Shown: positions 17,470 to 28,159, counted from the stretch's first letter. The stretch is DNA of 64,000 bases from Thalassovita sp. (GCF_963691685.1 NZ_OY829290.1:2232001-2296000), one strand, 5' to 3'. Notes: generated by a model not told the origin, from the sequence alone. Made by a program: numbers and translations.

Positions 17470-17790
17470 GTGAGCATCATGGGGCGTCGACTCGCCTTCA
17501 GGCAGCTGAGGCACTGGAAGCTCTGGGCGGTCCCACCTGACTCGTCTGCCTGTCTGCTTCAGCTTACATCCGGCCCATGGCTGAGTTCAGAATTCCTAGC
17601 GACGGCCCTATATCTGATCTGTCGCTGCGGGCGAGAGGTCACGCTGTATGAGCGTGAGGGCGAATCGGCTTGGATTGAGCAGTTCACCGAAGCAGATTTC
17701 CGGCGCTACCGCTGCACGTCCTGCGGCGGGCATCCCGTCGAAATGCGCCGCCGCTGGCAACCGCAGCCTGAGTGGTTGTCGTCAAATTGA
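17470..17790 (+). CDS. Possible small zinc-ribbon-like protein
   Basis: 106 codons. The C-terminal 60 residues look real: LICRCGREVTLYEREG then RYRCTSCGGHP, a CxC plus CxxC pair spaced like a zinc ribbon. The N-terminal part (RRLAFRQLRHWKLW) may be non-native, and no good ribosome site precedes the start, so the gene may be truncated. Function unknown. Confidence 0.4.
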   Translation: MSIMGRRLAFRQLRHWKLWAVPPDSSACLLQLTSGPWLSSEFLATALYLICRCGREVTLYEREGESAWIEQFTEADFRRYRCTSCGGHPVEMRRRWQPQPEWLSSN

Positions 17791-17982
17791 TCTGCCCGCG
17801 ATGGACTGATGCGCTGGTGGCCGCACGCCACCATCCCCCAATCAACAAAAGGAGCCTGTCGGTAGCCTCGGCCCTAAGGGGCTGTGCAGACCTCCCTGTC
17901 GCCCCGTCCGGTCAGCCCCGGGCGGAGCTTTCTTGCGATTGACATTTGGCAAACCGCCGAATCGCAGCCGCGCATTCATATT

Positions 17983-17996
17983 TGTTACGCGTAACA
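17983..17996. repeat. 14 bp palindrome tgttacgcgtaaca, right island end
   Basis: Identical to 5192-5205; 81 bp before the displaced tRNA fragment. The upstream sequences of the two copies (cggcgcgtatc and gccgcgcattcatat) also resemble each other. Confidence 0.7.
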
Positions 17997-18077
17997 GTTA
18001 CTGCCGATTTGAAATGAACTGAAAGCGAACGAAACCAGGACTATAAGGTGAATATAGCACGAACAAACGCTATGTAA

Positions 18078-18127
18078 CTGCCCTCCGAAGGCAGAGGTCT
18101 GAGGTTCGAATCCTCATGGGTGCGCCA
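18078..18127 (+). repeat. Displaced 3' half of tRNA-Arg (attR-like)
   Basis: 50 nt from the anticodon stem to CCA, 47 of them identical to 5102-5151. Two of the three differences are a paired change in the T stem (tcagg/cctga becomes tgagg/cctca), so both versions are foldable. The 5' half of the tRNA is absent. Identity starts exactly at the anticodon stem, the usual crossover region of tRNA-targeting tyrosine recombinases. Confidence 0.9.
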
Positions 18128-18346
18128 CTCTCTCATTGCAGACATGACGACAACAAGATCGGTGATACACGTGTTCTGCGTGCATGTTTTGCATGGGTTC
18201 TCGTGAAGCATTGTAACGTTGATCACTTTCCCGCTTCCTTGTTGGTTTATCTGCAAAAAGCTGCATAAGTTGTTTGCCCGCCCTGATAATCCTGTCTAAT
18301 CTTTGAGCATCCGCGCGTGAAACAGGCAGATCCGGAAAGGAGGCCC

Positions 18347-18796
18347 ATGGCAGCGTTGGTTCATTTTACCCCCACGCAGCAGGTGTGTTTCATCCGCTAT
18401 CAAGGCGTGCATCGTGTTGATGATGTGAAGCTGGTGTTTGATGAGTTGGAAGCTCAAGCCAAGTACCAAAGCTGTTTTCGGTTTCTTATGGATCTGTCGC
18501 TTGTCACGGCCTGTGACATCAACAAAGAAGATCTGAGGCTGCTGCAGAGCCGTATCGCGGGCTATGCGAAAGGATTGCCGAACCCCGACGCCCAGCCATT
18601 GATGCTGGCCTATTTCAGTCCAAACCGCGCTGGCAAAGAGGTGGGCCAGGCCTATACCGGTCAGTGGAACCTGAACCGCTATTTCATCTCGATGACCTCA
18701 CCCAGCTTGGCGGATTGCACGCTATTTCTGGCGGTGGAGCCGATCTGTACTGAGAAGCTCAGCGCTTTGGAGTTCGACCTATTGCCACGTGGCTGA
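18347..18796 (+). CDS. Small STAS-like hypothetical protein (chromosomal copy)
   Basis: 149 residues from ATG 18347, which follows a near-perfect ribosome site (aaaggagg). The start MAALVHFTPTQQVCFIRYQG and the segment FRFLMDLSLVTACDINKEDL match in layout the island protein at 15877. The predicted alternation of strands and amphipathic helices fits a STAS/SpoIIAA-like regulatory fold. No enzymatic motif. It is the first gene beyond the island and is followed by a bidirectional terminator. Confidence 0.7.
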   Translation: MAALVHFTPTQQVCFIRYQGVHRVDDVKLVFDELEAQAKYQSCFRFLMDLSLVTACDINKEDLRLLQSRIAGYAKGLPNPDAQPLMLAYFSPNRAGKEVGQAYTGQWNLNRYFISMTSPSLADCTLFLAVEPICTEKLSALEFDLLPRG

Positions 18797-18822
18797 GGCC
18801 GTAGAAACCTCTGCTGCAACGA

Positions 18823-18851
18823 AAAAGGCCCGCCGTTCTGTCGGGCCTTTT
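18823..18851. terminator. Bidirectional terminator
   Basis: Stem aaaaggcccg (18823-18832) and cgggcctttt (18842-18851). It serves both the small gene at 18347 and the giant gene on the opposite strand. Confidence 0.85.
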
Positions 18852-18867
18852 CGCTGATGGTTTTGGC

Positions 18868-21800
18868 TTATTGCAGCGGGATGTTCAGCTTGACTGAGAC
18901 CCCGTAGCTTTCAAAGTCCGACAGGCCGATACCATCGTAATTGGCCCGGACACTCAGCTGCGTGCCGTGCTCATTTGTGGTGGTGAAGCCTGCCTCAACC
19001 CGGGCGCGCAGCCCTTCGGCCTCTTTTGTGGCTTCGGCCGAGACGATGTCATCGCTGGAGCCGAAGGTGTAGATGCCGTCTAGCGATACGAAAGGCTCAA
19101 AGCTGGAGCCATCGGGTTGGGTGAAGCGGCGCGACACATTGGGACCAAAGCGCAGCTGACCAAGGCTGACGGTCTGCGCCGGGATGGTGACGTTCAGACT
19201 GTCGACGTAGGACTTTTGCTTCTCATGCAGATAGGCCAGCGACACGTTTGGCGACACTGTCCAACCCTGCACCAGATACTGCCCGCTGAGCGAGGCCTCA
19301 ATCAGCACGCGGCTGGTTTCAAACGTGTCAGTGTAGGTGCCGAAGGGCGAGATATCGTTGGTCGATTTGCCCAGGGCGAAACGGCCATCGAAGATCAGGT
19401 TGTCGCGCAGACGGGCGGTCACATAGGGACCAACCATCCAGCCACGTCCCTCTACGCTGGAGCCGTTGATTTCGGAACTGTCCTCCATCTGGTCAAACTG
19501 CACCAATGCCCCGACCAACAGATCGCGTGAGACCACGTAATCTAGACCGATATAGGCGATGCCAAAGTGACCTTCGGAGTCCGAGCTGCCCTCAAACTTG
19601 CTGAAGCTGCCTTCGAACCACAGATCCCACTTGGAGTTCTCAACAAACATGTTGGTCTTGTAGGGATCATGCGCCAGCAGCGCCATGGCACGGGCTTCGC
19701 GGGCCTGCTGCAGCGAGCTGCTGAGCGAGAAACTGCCCGAGCTGACGGCCATCGGATCGAAGTCCACCGGCAGCATCGACAGGATGTCGCCCTGTGCGAA
19801 GCTCAGCGTTTGACCACCCGTACCGGCCGAGTTCATCCGATCCAGACGGCGGGACCGGCTGGGCGGGTTGGCCAGGATCAGCGTGCTGCGGCGATGCAGG
19901 AAGTTGTGGATCGTGTCCACGGTACGCTGCAGCGTTTCACGGCTGGTGACGGTACAGGTGACCTGTTCCCGCGCGGCCAGCACCAGTGAGAAGGTGCTGC
20001 CATCCAGCGTTGCGGTGCTGTCGCTGTCGTTACAGCTCATCGCGGTGATGCCGATGCCGCTGGGGGCCGAAACAGCCACCGAATAGCTGCCTGCATCGAC
20101 CGAGATCGGACCTTCGGTGCCTTCTCCTGAGCTGGTTGTCAGGGTGAAGGTAAAGGCTGCTTCAGTAGATGCGAACCCAAAGTCACCATCGGTGTCCGTT
20201 GCCACCTCAAAGGTCACTTCGGCGGTGGTGTGGGCAACAACCTCCAGCGCGGCAGGGGCGGGCAGGGTGCTGGCCCCCAATGTGCTGGTCGAACCGCTCA
20301 GGGTGTTGGTGAAGTTGCCGATGGTGGACGAGGTCACATCAACGGTAATCACACAGCTGCCCTGTGCCGGGATGTTGCCGCCCGACAGCTGCATCCGGTT
20401 GGAGTTGTTAGGCGCCAGCAATGTACCGCCACAGCTGTTGGTCGGCACGCGGGCGGCCCCGTCATTGGCGATCAGAACCGCCGCTGACAGATCACCCTGC
20501 AGGCCAAGGCTGCCAGCTGCGATAAAGGCGGCTGAGTTGTCGATGGTCACGGTCAGCGTGCTGAAATCGTCCTGTTCGATCGAGCTTGGCGCGAAGGCAT
20601 GGGTGATCGTTGGGGCCGGGGCCGGGTTCACTGTCAGTGTCGAAGGCGCGGTATTCGGCCCCAGCGACGAGGTCATGGTCAGCGTATTGGCCAGGGCCCC
20701 GGTGTTCAGCGCGACAACGTCATAGCTGATGGTACAGGTCTGACCCGCTGTCACCGACCCGCCGGTATAGGTCACCGAGGTGGTGCCGGGCACCGCTGTC
20801 AGCGTCCCGCCCACACAGTTTGCCCCGATCGAAGTGTTTGCCACGGTCGCAACGGTCATGCTGGCGGCAAAGGTATCGGTCACATTCACCGCAGTCACCG
20901 GCAGCAAGGCGGCCGAGTTGTCGATGCTGAAGGACACGGTGGTCACTTCACCCTGGGTGACGGTGGAGGGCGTATAGGTTTTGGCCAGTGGCGGGACCGG
21001 CGGGGCGTTGACTGCCAGCGAATCCGAGGAGGTGCCGCTGTTGCCGATGTTCGACGTCAGGTCGCCGGTTGTGTTCACATAGCTCGCCGCAGACACGGTG
21101 GTCACATCCACCGACAGCGTACAGGTTGCGCCCGCTGCCGCCGTGCCCCCGGTGAGGCTGATCACAGCGGAATTGGCAACCGCGGTGACCGTGCCACTAC
21201 AGCTGTTCACGACGTTCGGGGTGCCGGCAACCACCAGACCTGAAGGCAGGTTGTTGGTGAAATCCAGCGCCGTCGCCGCAATGAACGCGCCCGAGTTGTC
21301 GATGGTGTAAGTCAGCGTGGAAACCGCCCCTTCCAGCATGCTGTCGGGGGAGAAGACCTGTGCAAAGGTGGGCACCGGCGTGGCAGTGACCGTCAGCGTG
21401 TCGGTCGAGGTGCCGCTGTTGCCCAGGTTCGTGGTCAGGTCACCGCTGAGGTTGACGTAGGTGTTGGCGGTGACAGAGGTCACATCAACCGACAGCGTAC
21501 AGGTGGCCCCAGCCGCCACGGTGCCGCCCGCGAGGCTGACAACCGAGGAGGATGCAACCGCAGTCGGCGTCCCATTACAGGTGTTGGTGATGTTGGGCGT
21601 GCTGGCAATCACCAGACCTGAGGGCAGGTTGTTGGTGAAGGCCATGGTGTTTGCCTCAACAAAGGCACCTGAGTTGTCGATGGTGAAGGTCAGGGTTGAG
21701 GTTTGACCTTCCTGCATGCTGTCAGGTGCGAAGGCTTGGGCAAATGGTGGCTGCGGCGCTGCATTGACGGTCAGCGTCGCGCTGCCGGCCGCGCCATCAC

Positions 21801-24800
21801 CAAGGTTTGTGCTCAGCACTGAGGTGGTGTTGGCATAGGCGCCAGGGGTTGCGGCAAACACGTCAACCGAGATGGCGCAAGTGCCATTTGCCGCCAGCGC
21901 ACCCCCGGTGAGGGATACGTTGCTGCTGCCCGAAACCGCTGTCAGCGTGCCACCACAGGTGCTTGTTGCGCTTGTCGGTGTTGCCAGCACCATGCCCGAC
22001 GGCAGGGTGTTGGTGAAGCCCATACCGCTGATCGCGGTTGAGATCGTTGAGGCATCAATCGTGTAGGTCAAAGTGGAGGACAGACCTTCCGCAACCGGAT
22101 TGGCGGCAAAGGCAATGGCCAGATCCGGCGGCGCGGGATTGACGGTCAGCGATGCCGACGCACCGGCAACCAATGCGGTGGTTGCGTTGAACAGATCACC
22201 CGAGGTGCTGGTCACGGATCCTTCCGGCGCGGAGGTGATGCCGATGGTGGCGGTGAAGGTACAGCTTTCGCCGCCCGACAGGCCCCCAAACCGCATGGTC
22301 ATCGTGTCAGTGCCGGTGCCACCAAACTGCGAACCGGCGCCACAGCTGCCATTGCTGGGAACAGAGACCAGGGTTGCGCCGCTGATTGCGGAACCAAGCG
22401 CATCGTCAAAGGTCAGCTGGTTAAACGATCCCAGAGCGACGGGCATAGAGATGGTGTATTCCACCGTGGTCTGACCGTTCTGATTGATCGAGCCCGAGGG
22501 GAAGGTCTTGGTGAAGGTTGGCGCAACGTTGGACTGCACCAGGATGCTGTCAGATGCGGCCGTGCCGGTCACGGTTACCGAAGACACATCACCGCTGATC
22601 GTGCTGGTGGTGTTGGTGAAATCACCCAGATCCCCGGTCACATCCATCGCAAGACGCACCGTGATCGCACAGCTGGCACCGGCGGCCAGATTGATGTTGG
22701 AGAAGTTGATGACGCTTGCGCCGGGGCCCGATCCAGTTGCCGTACAGGTGTCACTGACGGTACTGACCAAGGTGGTGCCGCTACGGAACGCGTCCAGATC
22801 ATCGCTGAAAACGATGGTGTTCACCGCCAGATCTGCCGATTCATTGGTGATCGTGAAGGTCACATCAGTGTTTGCACCTTCTTCAACCGACGCATCCACA
22901 AAAGCTTTGGTCAGCGACAGGGTGCCGCCATCAGGCAAAGGACCACCTACACGGATGATGTCGTCTTGGCTAAGAACTGTGCCCACGTTTGCGGCTGCAG
23001 TGACCCGCGCGTCTTGTTGCGTTGCCGAGTTGGGCACACTGAATTCAGCTTGGATAGAGCAGGAGCTGCCAGCAGGCACTGAGCCGCCAGTATAGGCAAT
23101 GAAGCCCGTTACCGGCGCTTCGCTGCTACCACAGGTATTGGAAAGAGTGCTGACAAAAGCAGCGCTGAAATTGATCGGTGACAGGCCAACTGTAATGTTG
23201 GTGATTGGCGCTGCAACGGAGCCGTTGTTGGTGAGTGTGATTGAGACTGTAGAGTTTTGACCTGGCAGAACCGAGTCATCGTCAAAGGCAAAATCAAGCG
23301 AGATTTCCTGCACTTCCAGAGTGGCGGAGGCCGCGGAATTGCCGATGGTCGCGGCGGAGAAGCCGTCGAGCGTGGCTGTGATATCGCTGGTCGTGCTGAG
23401 GTAATCGCCCCCGGCAACCCCGGCGCCAAGTGTCAGCGTGCCGGTGATCTCACAGGAACCGCTGGCGGCCATTGAAGCACCCGAAACGGTCAGGGACGAC
23501 CCGCCAGTTGCCGTGCCGTTACAGGTGTTGGTGTCAACAGCGAACCCGGTGGAACCCGCGACTGCGGCAACAATGGCGTCGGTGAAGCCAATATCCGTAA
23601 CAGGCAGCAGCGAGCGATTGCTCAGCTCATAGGTTACGCCGACAGTGCCACCCGGAATGCCAAAGCTGTCAAAGCTTTTGCGCATCGACACATCGGCGAT
23701 ACCTGCATTGACCGAGAAGGTATCAGACGCACCAGCACCCACAAAGGAGCCGCCGCCGATGGTGCCGGTCAGCTCATCAATCGTCAGGGTGAAATCCCCG
23801 GCAGGGTGATCGCCGGGCAGGGTGATGGTCACATCAAAGCTACAACTGCTATTCGCCAAAATCGTTGCGTTTGTCAGGGAAAGGATGGTTTGACCACTGA
23901 GGGACTGAGTAAACGCAGTGCCCAGGGTACAGTCGCCAACCGGAGCGACGGGAACGCTGACGCTGATTGAACTGGTGAGCGTAGGCGTCAGAGGCAGATT
24001 AAAGCCGACCGAAGTGGCGTCAACACCGGCGGTGTTGTTCAGGGTTACAGTGGCGGTGGCTTCGCCCGAAACAGCAAGATCGGCAACGTCCGTGATGCTC
24101 AGGCTTACGGTCGGTGTCGGGTTATCGCTGACGGTCAGCGTGTCGCTGGCACCTGCGGCCGAAAAGACGGTGTCGCCATTGACCTCGGCCTGAACGGTGG
24201 AGCTGGTGAACAGATAGTCCCCAGCGGTTGGGCTGGCGGGCAGTTGCACGGTGACATCAAAGTTACACTGCGAGCGGGCTGCCAACGAACCACCTGCGAA
24301 GGTCATGGTCCCGGTGCCGGCACCGGTGATCGATGAGCCACTGCCACAGGGATCCGTGACGTCTGCCAACAGGGTGGTTCCGCTCAGCGGGGTATCGAAA
24401 TCCTCAGTGAAGGTGATCAACGTCGCCGGGTTTGTTGGATCCGTGTTTGTCAGCGTGAAGGACAGGGTAACGGTTTCACCCCCCGTTGCCGGGTCGCCGG
24501 AAAACACCTGGGTCAGCGACGGCGCGCCAGAGGGGGGCGCCGTGACGGTCAGCTCGGCGGAGGCTTTGCCCCCAGTTTGCGGGAAACCCACGTTATTGAG
24601 GTAACTCAAGTCACCGGAAGTCGCTGTAAACGATCCGACAGATTGCGCTTGCACGTCAACGGATACGGTGCAGGACAGGCCGGCGTTAACTTGCGCCGCG
24701 AACCCGCTAGGCCGGAACAGTCTGTTACAGCGTTAACAGGTGAGGCAAATACCAAACCTGTCGGGAGCGTTTCAGTAAAGGCCGGTCTTAGGACATTGGT

Positions 24801-25358
24801 TCCATTCGCGGTATTGTCGAAGGTGTAGGTCATCGTCGTGGTGCCGTTAAGCGCCACGGATGTGGGGGCGAATGCCTTGCTGAATCCGAGCAAACTGTCG
24901 GAAATTGTCAGATCATCCGTCGCATCGCCCTGATCTCCGGCATCAGACGACAGTTGCGAGGTGGTCAAAGTGTTTAAGCCATTGGTGGCGCCACCCAGGA
25001 CTTGCACCGAAATTGTACAGTTCTCGCCAATACCCAACCCGCCATCCGCGAAGGAGATGGTGGATGCGCCGCCGGTGGCGGTCAGGGTGCCATTACAGTT
25101 GCTGTCAATTGCCGGGGCGCCTGCAACAGTGACGTTGGCCCCAAGGTTCAACGAGAAAGCCAATTCAGACAGCGGGCCGCCTGTTGTGTTGTTCAGCGTA
25201 AAGGTCGCGGTGGACTGGCCACCTGGCCCGATATTGTCTGGGGAGAAGACCAGCGACAGATCTGCCGGTGCTGGCACTGCGAATGCTAGACTGCCAAGTG
25301 TTGTTGCGACAGCCGCCATACGCTTTGTGCTGCCGAAAAATTTGCCCAAGAAAACCAT
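18868..25358 (-). pseudogene. Giant repeat-containing autotransporter, frameshifted
   Basis: Two open frames make one gene. The N-terminal frame (from ATG 25358, after ggggacagga) has a signal peptide ending AVPAPADLS and the first repeat; it runs out of frame near 24690-24715. The second frame, from about 24695 to 18868, lacks a signal peptide and carries the rest. Roughly 13 repeats of 110-135 residues each contain a paired-cysteine pattern ending SCT(I/F)SVDV-like (for example ATCTLSVDV), as in DUF11/DUF7933-type surface repeats. Then come a Cys-containing linker domain and a C-terminal autotransporter beta-barrel (from NSKWDLWFEGSFSKFEG to KLNIPLQ, about 260 residues). The repeat at the break is about ten residues shorter than its sisters, so a small deletion probably caused the shift. 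Intact, the protein would be about 2,160 residues, exported to the outer membrane. Unless the break is a sequencing error the product is not exported. Confidence 0.85.
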
Positions 25359-25569
25359 TCCTGTCCCCCAAAATAATCGCGTCAAATCAACTACGCGACC
25401 TGCAAATGCCCCGTTTTGTTCAAAAAAGCATACTCACAGCCTCCTGACAACTCTGTGACTGTATCCGGCGAAACTTTGACAGTGGGTTTTTTAGGTGCAT
25501 TTGATAGGCAGCTTCAGCCATAAAAAATGGGGCGATTTGGATAGTTTCAGGCCCGCCAAACAGCAAAAA

Positions 25570-25587
25570 ACCCGCCAAAAGGCGGGT
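25570..25587 (-). terminator. Terminator of the YcbK-type gene
   Basis: Stem acccgcc (25570-25576), loop aaaa, ggcgggt (25581-25587); on the minus strand it is followed by a T-run. Confidence 0.85.
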
Positions 25588-25619
25588 CTTGAGAAAAGCA
25601 GTTTTTGGTAGACTGTGCC

Positions 25620-26180
25620 TTAACGGCCCCAAGTGCGAACCGGGCCACAATCCATATGCACGAAGTTCGAGCGGGAGTAGCGGCCAACACCGCCTGCTTT
25701 GCAGATCGCTGCGGCTTTGGCCATTTGCGTGACCGAGCGGGACTGCAGACGCAGATCCGCGGCCTGACCTTTCATATGCAGCGAGTTCTTGGCCACGCCG
25801 CGCGATTTGGACCGCAGCATCGCGTTGGTCTTGGGCGAACGGTAGCCCGACAGCAGCATATAGGGTTCGCTCACATCCATCAGATTGTGGGCGGCTGCCA
25901 TGATGTCGATGGTGCGCGCATCGATCGAGGTCACATCATTCGTGCGCCAGTCGCGCATGAAGTGGTTCACCTCTTTCAGAGCGTCTTTGATGTATTTACC
26001 TTCGATCCAATAGATCATGTCGATCCGTTCGCCGGTGCGGCCGGAATACATTTTGATCCGCCGAATGTCGCCGGAGCCACGCAGGAACCCTGCGGCTTTG
26101 GAAAAGGTTGGTGCGGCCGTCAAGGTTGTTGCCGCAAACGCGCCGAGCACCGCCCGCCGCGTCAAAGTCGTATTCGTCAT
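25620..26180 (-). CDS. DUF882/YcbK-type peptidase, Tat-exported
   Basis: 186 residues. The N-terminus LTRRAVLGAF with a hydrophobic stretch is a Tat signal. The mature part is the DUF882 (YcbK, peptidase M15-like) fold with LSGYRSPKTN, SLHMKGQAADLRL and FVHMDCG, which supply the zinc-binding His/Asp/His set. E. coli MepK (YcbK) cleaves 3-3 peptide crosslinks in peptidoglycan, and the divergent neighbour here is an L,D-transpeptidase that makes such links, so a matching role is likely. The function is inferred from family and context. Confidence 0.88.
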   Translation of the reverse strand: MTNTTLTRRAVLGAFAATTLTAAPTFSKAAGFLRGSGDIRRIKMYSGRTGERIDMIYWIEGKYIKDALKEVNHFMRDWRTNDVTSIDARTIDIMAAAHNLMDVSEPYMLLSGYRSPKTNAMLRSKSRGVAKNSLHMKGQAADLRLQSRSVTQMAKAAAICKAGGVGRYSRSNFVHMDCGPVRTWGR

Positions 26181-26501
26181 GTTAGCGCCCGTCCTGTCGC
26201 TTACCTGTGTTGCCCGCGATGTTACGCGAGGCCTGCCATCTCATCCCCAGATGCAGGCGCTATATTACATACAAGTTTCGTTCCACCAACCCGTCAGGGG
26301 GCTTATTTTTCTGCAATCAAGGGGGTTCGGCGGTTTTTTGCGCAAATTTTTGTGAACATATTCTGAATGACGCCCACACGACACAGCGTTGCGCCAAAGC
26401 CGTTTCAGACGCCATGATTTACCTTTTGTGAATGGACAGTCGGGCAAAAAGCCGCCAATGAGGGGAGAGATCTAAACATATTAGGGAAAGAGAGCGCGCT
26501 C
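26181..26501. other. Divergent promoter region
   Basis: 321 bp between the YcbK-type and the L,D-transpeptidase genes. It must carry both promoters. I see no conserved operator or gene. Confidence 0.6.
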
Positions 26502-28127
26502 ATGCAGCCAGTTACTCGTTCTGGATTTTTTCGTTTTGCCCCACGGCTGACCCTGGGGGCCGTTGCGGCCTGCCTGATGTTGGCCCAGACGCCAACGCCT
26601 GCTGCAGCACAGGTGACAGCCTTTAAACAAGCGGTGGCCGAAACCGCGTCTGATGATCGGGAATTGGCCCGGTTTTATCGTGAAAACGGCTTCAGCGGGA
26701 TCTGGACCGGGGAGGGCGCCGAATTTGTGGCGCGCCGTCAGGCCCTGATCAACGTTCTGCAGAATGTGCGCAGCCATGGGCTTCCACAGGCACGTTACGA
26801 TGTGAACGCGCTGCTGGACATGATGCGCAACGCCAAGACACCGCGCGATCTGGGCATTGTCGATGTGGAGCTGTCCAAAGCCTATCTGAAATACGCCCGC
26901 GATGTGGCCCATGGTGTTCTGACGCCGGGCAAGATCGATGACGGCCTGGTCCGCAAGATCAGCAAAAAAGACGGCGCTGAGTATCTGGAGATGCTGGTCA
27001 CCGGCCAGCCTTCGGCGGTGATGAAACAGCTGCCGCCCGCCTCACCCGAGTATCCGCGCCTGCGCAAAGAGATGCTGCGTTTGCAGGGTGTGATCGCCCG
27101 CGGCGGTTGGGGCGAAACCGTGCCTGGCAAAAAGCTGGAGCCGGGTGATCGCGGCGCTTCGATCGTGAAGCTGCGCAACCGCCTGATGGCGCTTGGATAT
27201 CTGGATCGCTCGGCCACGCAGGTCTTTGACGCCAAAATCCAGGCTGCGGTGCAGCAGTTCCAGGCCGACCACGGTCTTGCCGAAGACGGTGTTGCCGGTG
27301 CCACCACGCTGAAGGAGCTGAACGTCTCCGCCGAAACCCGCCTGCAGTCGGTGATCGTTGCGATGGAGCGTGAGCGCTGGACCAACTTTGAACGTGGGGA
27401 GCGTCACATCTGGGTGAACCTCACCGATTACACCGCTAAGATCGTCGATGACGGCAAGGTCACCTTCCGCACCCGGTCTGTGATTGGCGCCAACTCCTCG
27501 GACCGGCGCAGCCCGGAATTCAGCGACACGATGGAGCACATGGTGATTAACCCCACCTGGAACGTGCCGCGGTCGATCGCTGTGAAGGAATATCTGCCGC
27601 AGTTGCAGAAAAACCCCAATGCGGTGGGGCACCTGCGTCTGATCGATGGCGCTGGCCGGACCGTCAGCCGGGAGGGTGCGGACTTTACCCAGTTCAGCGC
27701 CACCAACTTCCCGTTTGACATCAAGCAGCCGCCGTCGCGCTCCAACGCGCTGGGTCTGGTGAAGTTCATGTTCCCGAACCGCCACAACATCTATCTGCAC
27801 GATACCCCGCAGAAGGCGCTGTTCTCACGCGAAACCCGGGCGTTCAGCCATGGCTGCATCCGTCTGCACCAGCCGTTTGATTTCGCCTATGCGCTGCTTG
27901 CCCGTCAGGATGATACACCCAAGGAAACCTTCCAGCGGATCCTGAAAACCGGTCGTGAAACCCAGGTGGATCTGGACCAGCATCTGCCGGTGCATATCGT
28001 CTACCGGACCGCCGTGGTGCCTGCGAAGGGCAAAGCGAACTATCGCCGGGATACCTATGGCCGTGATGCAAAGATCTGGAAAGCTTTGCAATCGGCAGGG
28101 GTGGCCTTGGACAGCGTTCGCGGCTAA
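26502..28127 (+). CDS. L,D-transpeptidase (LdtD/YcbB type)
   Basis: 541 residues. A signal peptide (to about residue 36, TPAAAQ) is followed by an N-terminal scaffold domain, a peptidoglycan-binding domain (about 205-270, VKLRNRLMALGYLD and VQQFQADHGLAEDGVAG) and a YkuD catalytic domain with Cys452 in AFSHGCIRLH, the active-site nucleophile. MVINPTWNVPRSIA is typical of the large YcbB class. It acts in the periplasm to form meso-DAP 3-3 crosslinks. Divergent from the YcbK-type peptidase, so maker and cutter of the same bond are neighbours, as in E. coli. Confidence 0.93.
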   Translation: MQPVTRSGFFRFAPRLTLGAVAACLMLAQTPTPAAAQVTAFKQAVAETASDDRELARFYRENGFSGIWTGEGAEFVARRQALINVLQNVRSHGLPQARYDVNALLDMMRNAKTPRDLGIVDVELSKAYLKYARDVAHGVLTPGKIDDGLVRKISKKDGAEYLEMLVTGQPSAVMKQLPPASPEYPRLRKEMLRLQGVIARGGWGETVPGKKLEPGDRGASIVKLRNRLMALGYLDRSATQVFDAKIQAAVQQFQADHGLAEDGVAGATTLKELNVSAETRLQSVIVAMERERWTNFERGERHIWVNLTDYTAKIVDDGKVTFRTRSVIGANSSDRRSPEFSDTMEHMVINPTWNVPRSIAVKEYLPQLQKNPNAVGHLRLIDGAGRTVSREGADFTQFSATNFPFDIKQPPSRSNALGLVKFMFPNRHNIYLHDTPQKALFSRETRAFSHGCIRLHQPFDFAYALLARQDDTPKETFQRILKTGRETQVDLDQHLPVHIVYRTAVVPAKGKANYRRDTYGRDAKIWKALQSAGVALDSVRG

Positions 28128-28159
28128 ATCTAGCCCCAACAGATTTTTAGGGGCAGGCC

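Larger units (their letters stand above)
5102..18127. mobile_element. Genomic island integrated at tRNA-Arg
   Basis: Bounded by the intact tRNA-Arg 3' half (5102-5151) and a displaced copy of the same 50 nt (18078-18127). In between, base composition falls and becomes patchy, every transposase is decayed, and the cargo is typical accessory material. Genes outside are ordinary core chromosome. No tyrosine recombinase gene is visible, so the island has probably lost its integrase and is now fixed. The same 14 bp palindrome lies just inside both ends. Boundaries are read directly from the repeat; the integration mechanism is inferred from the way tRNA 3' ends serve as att sites. Confidence 0.8.

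Noticed and set aside
18041..18256. Minus-strand 71-codon open frame with THEDSNLRPLPSEG
   Set aside because: Antisense of the displaced tRNA fragment.
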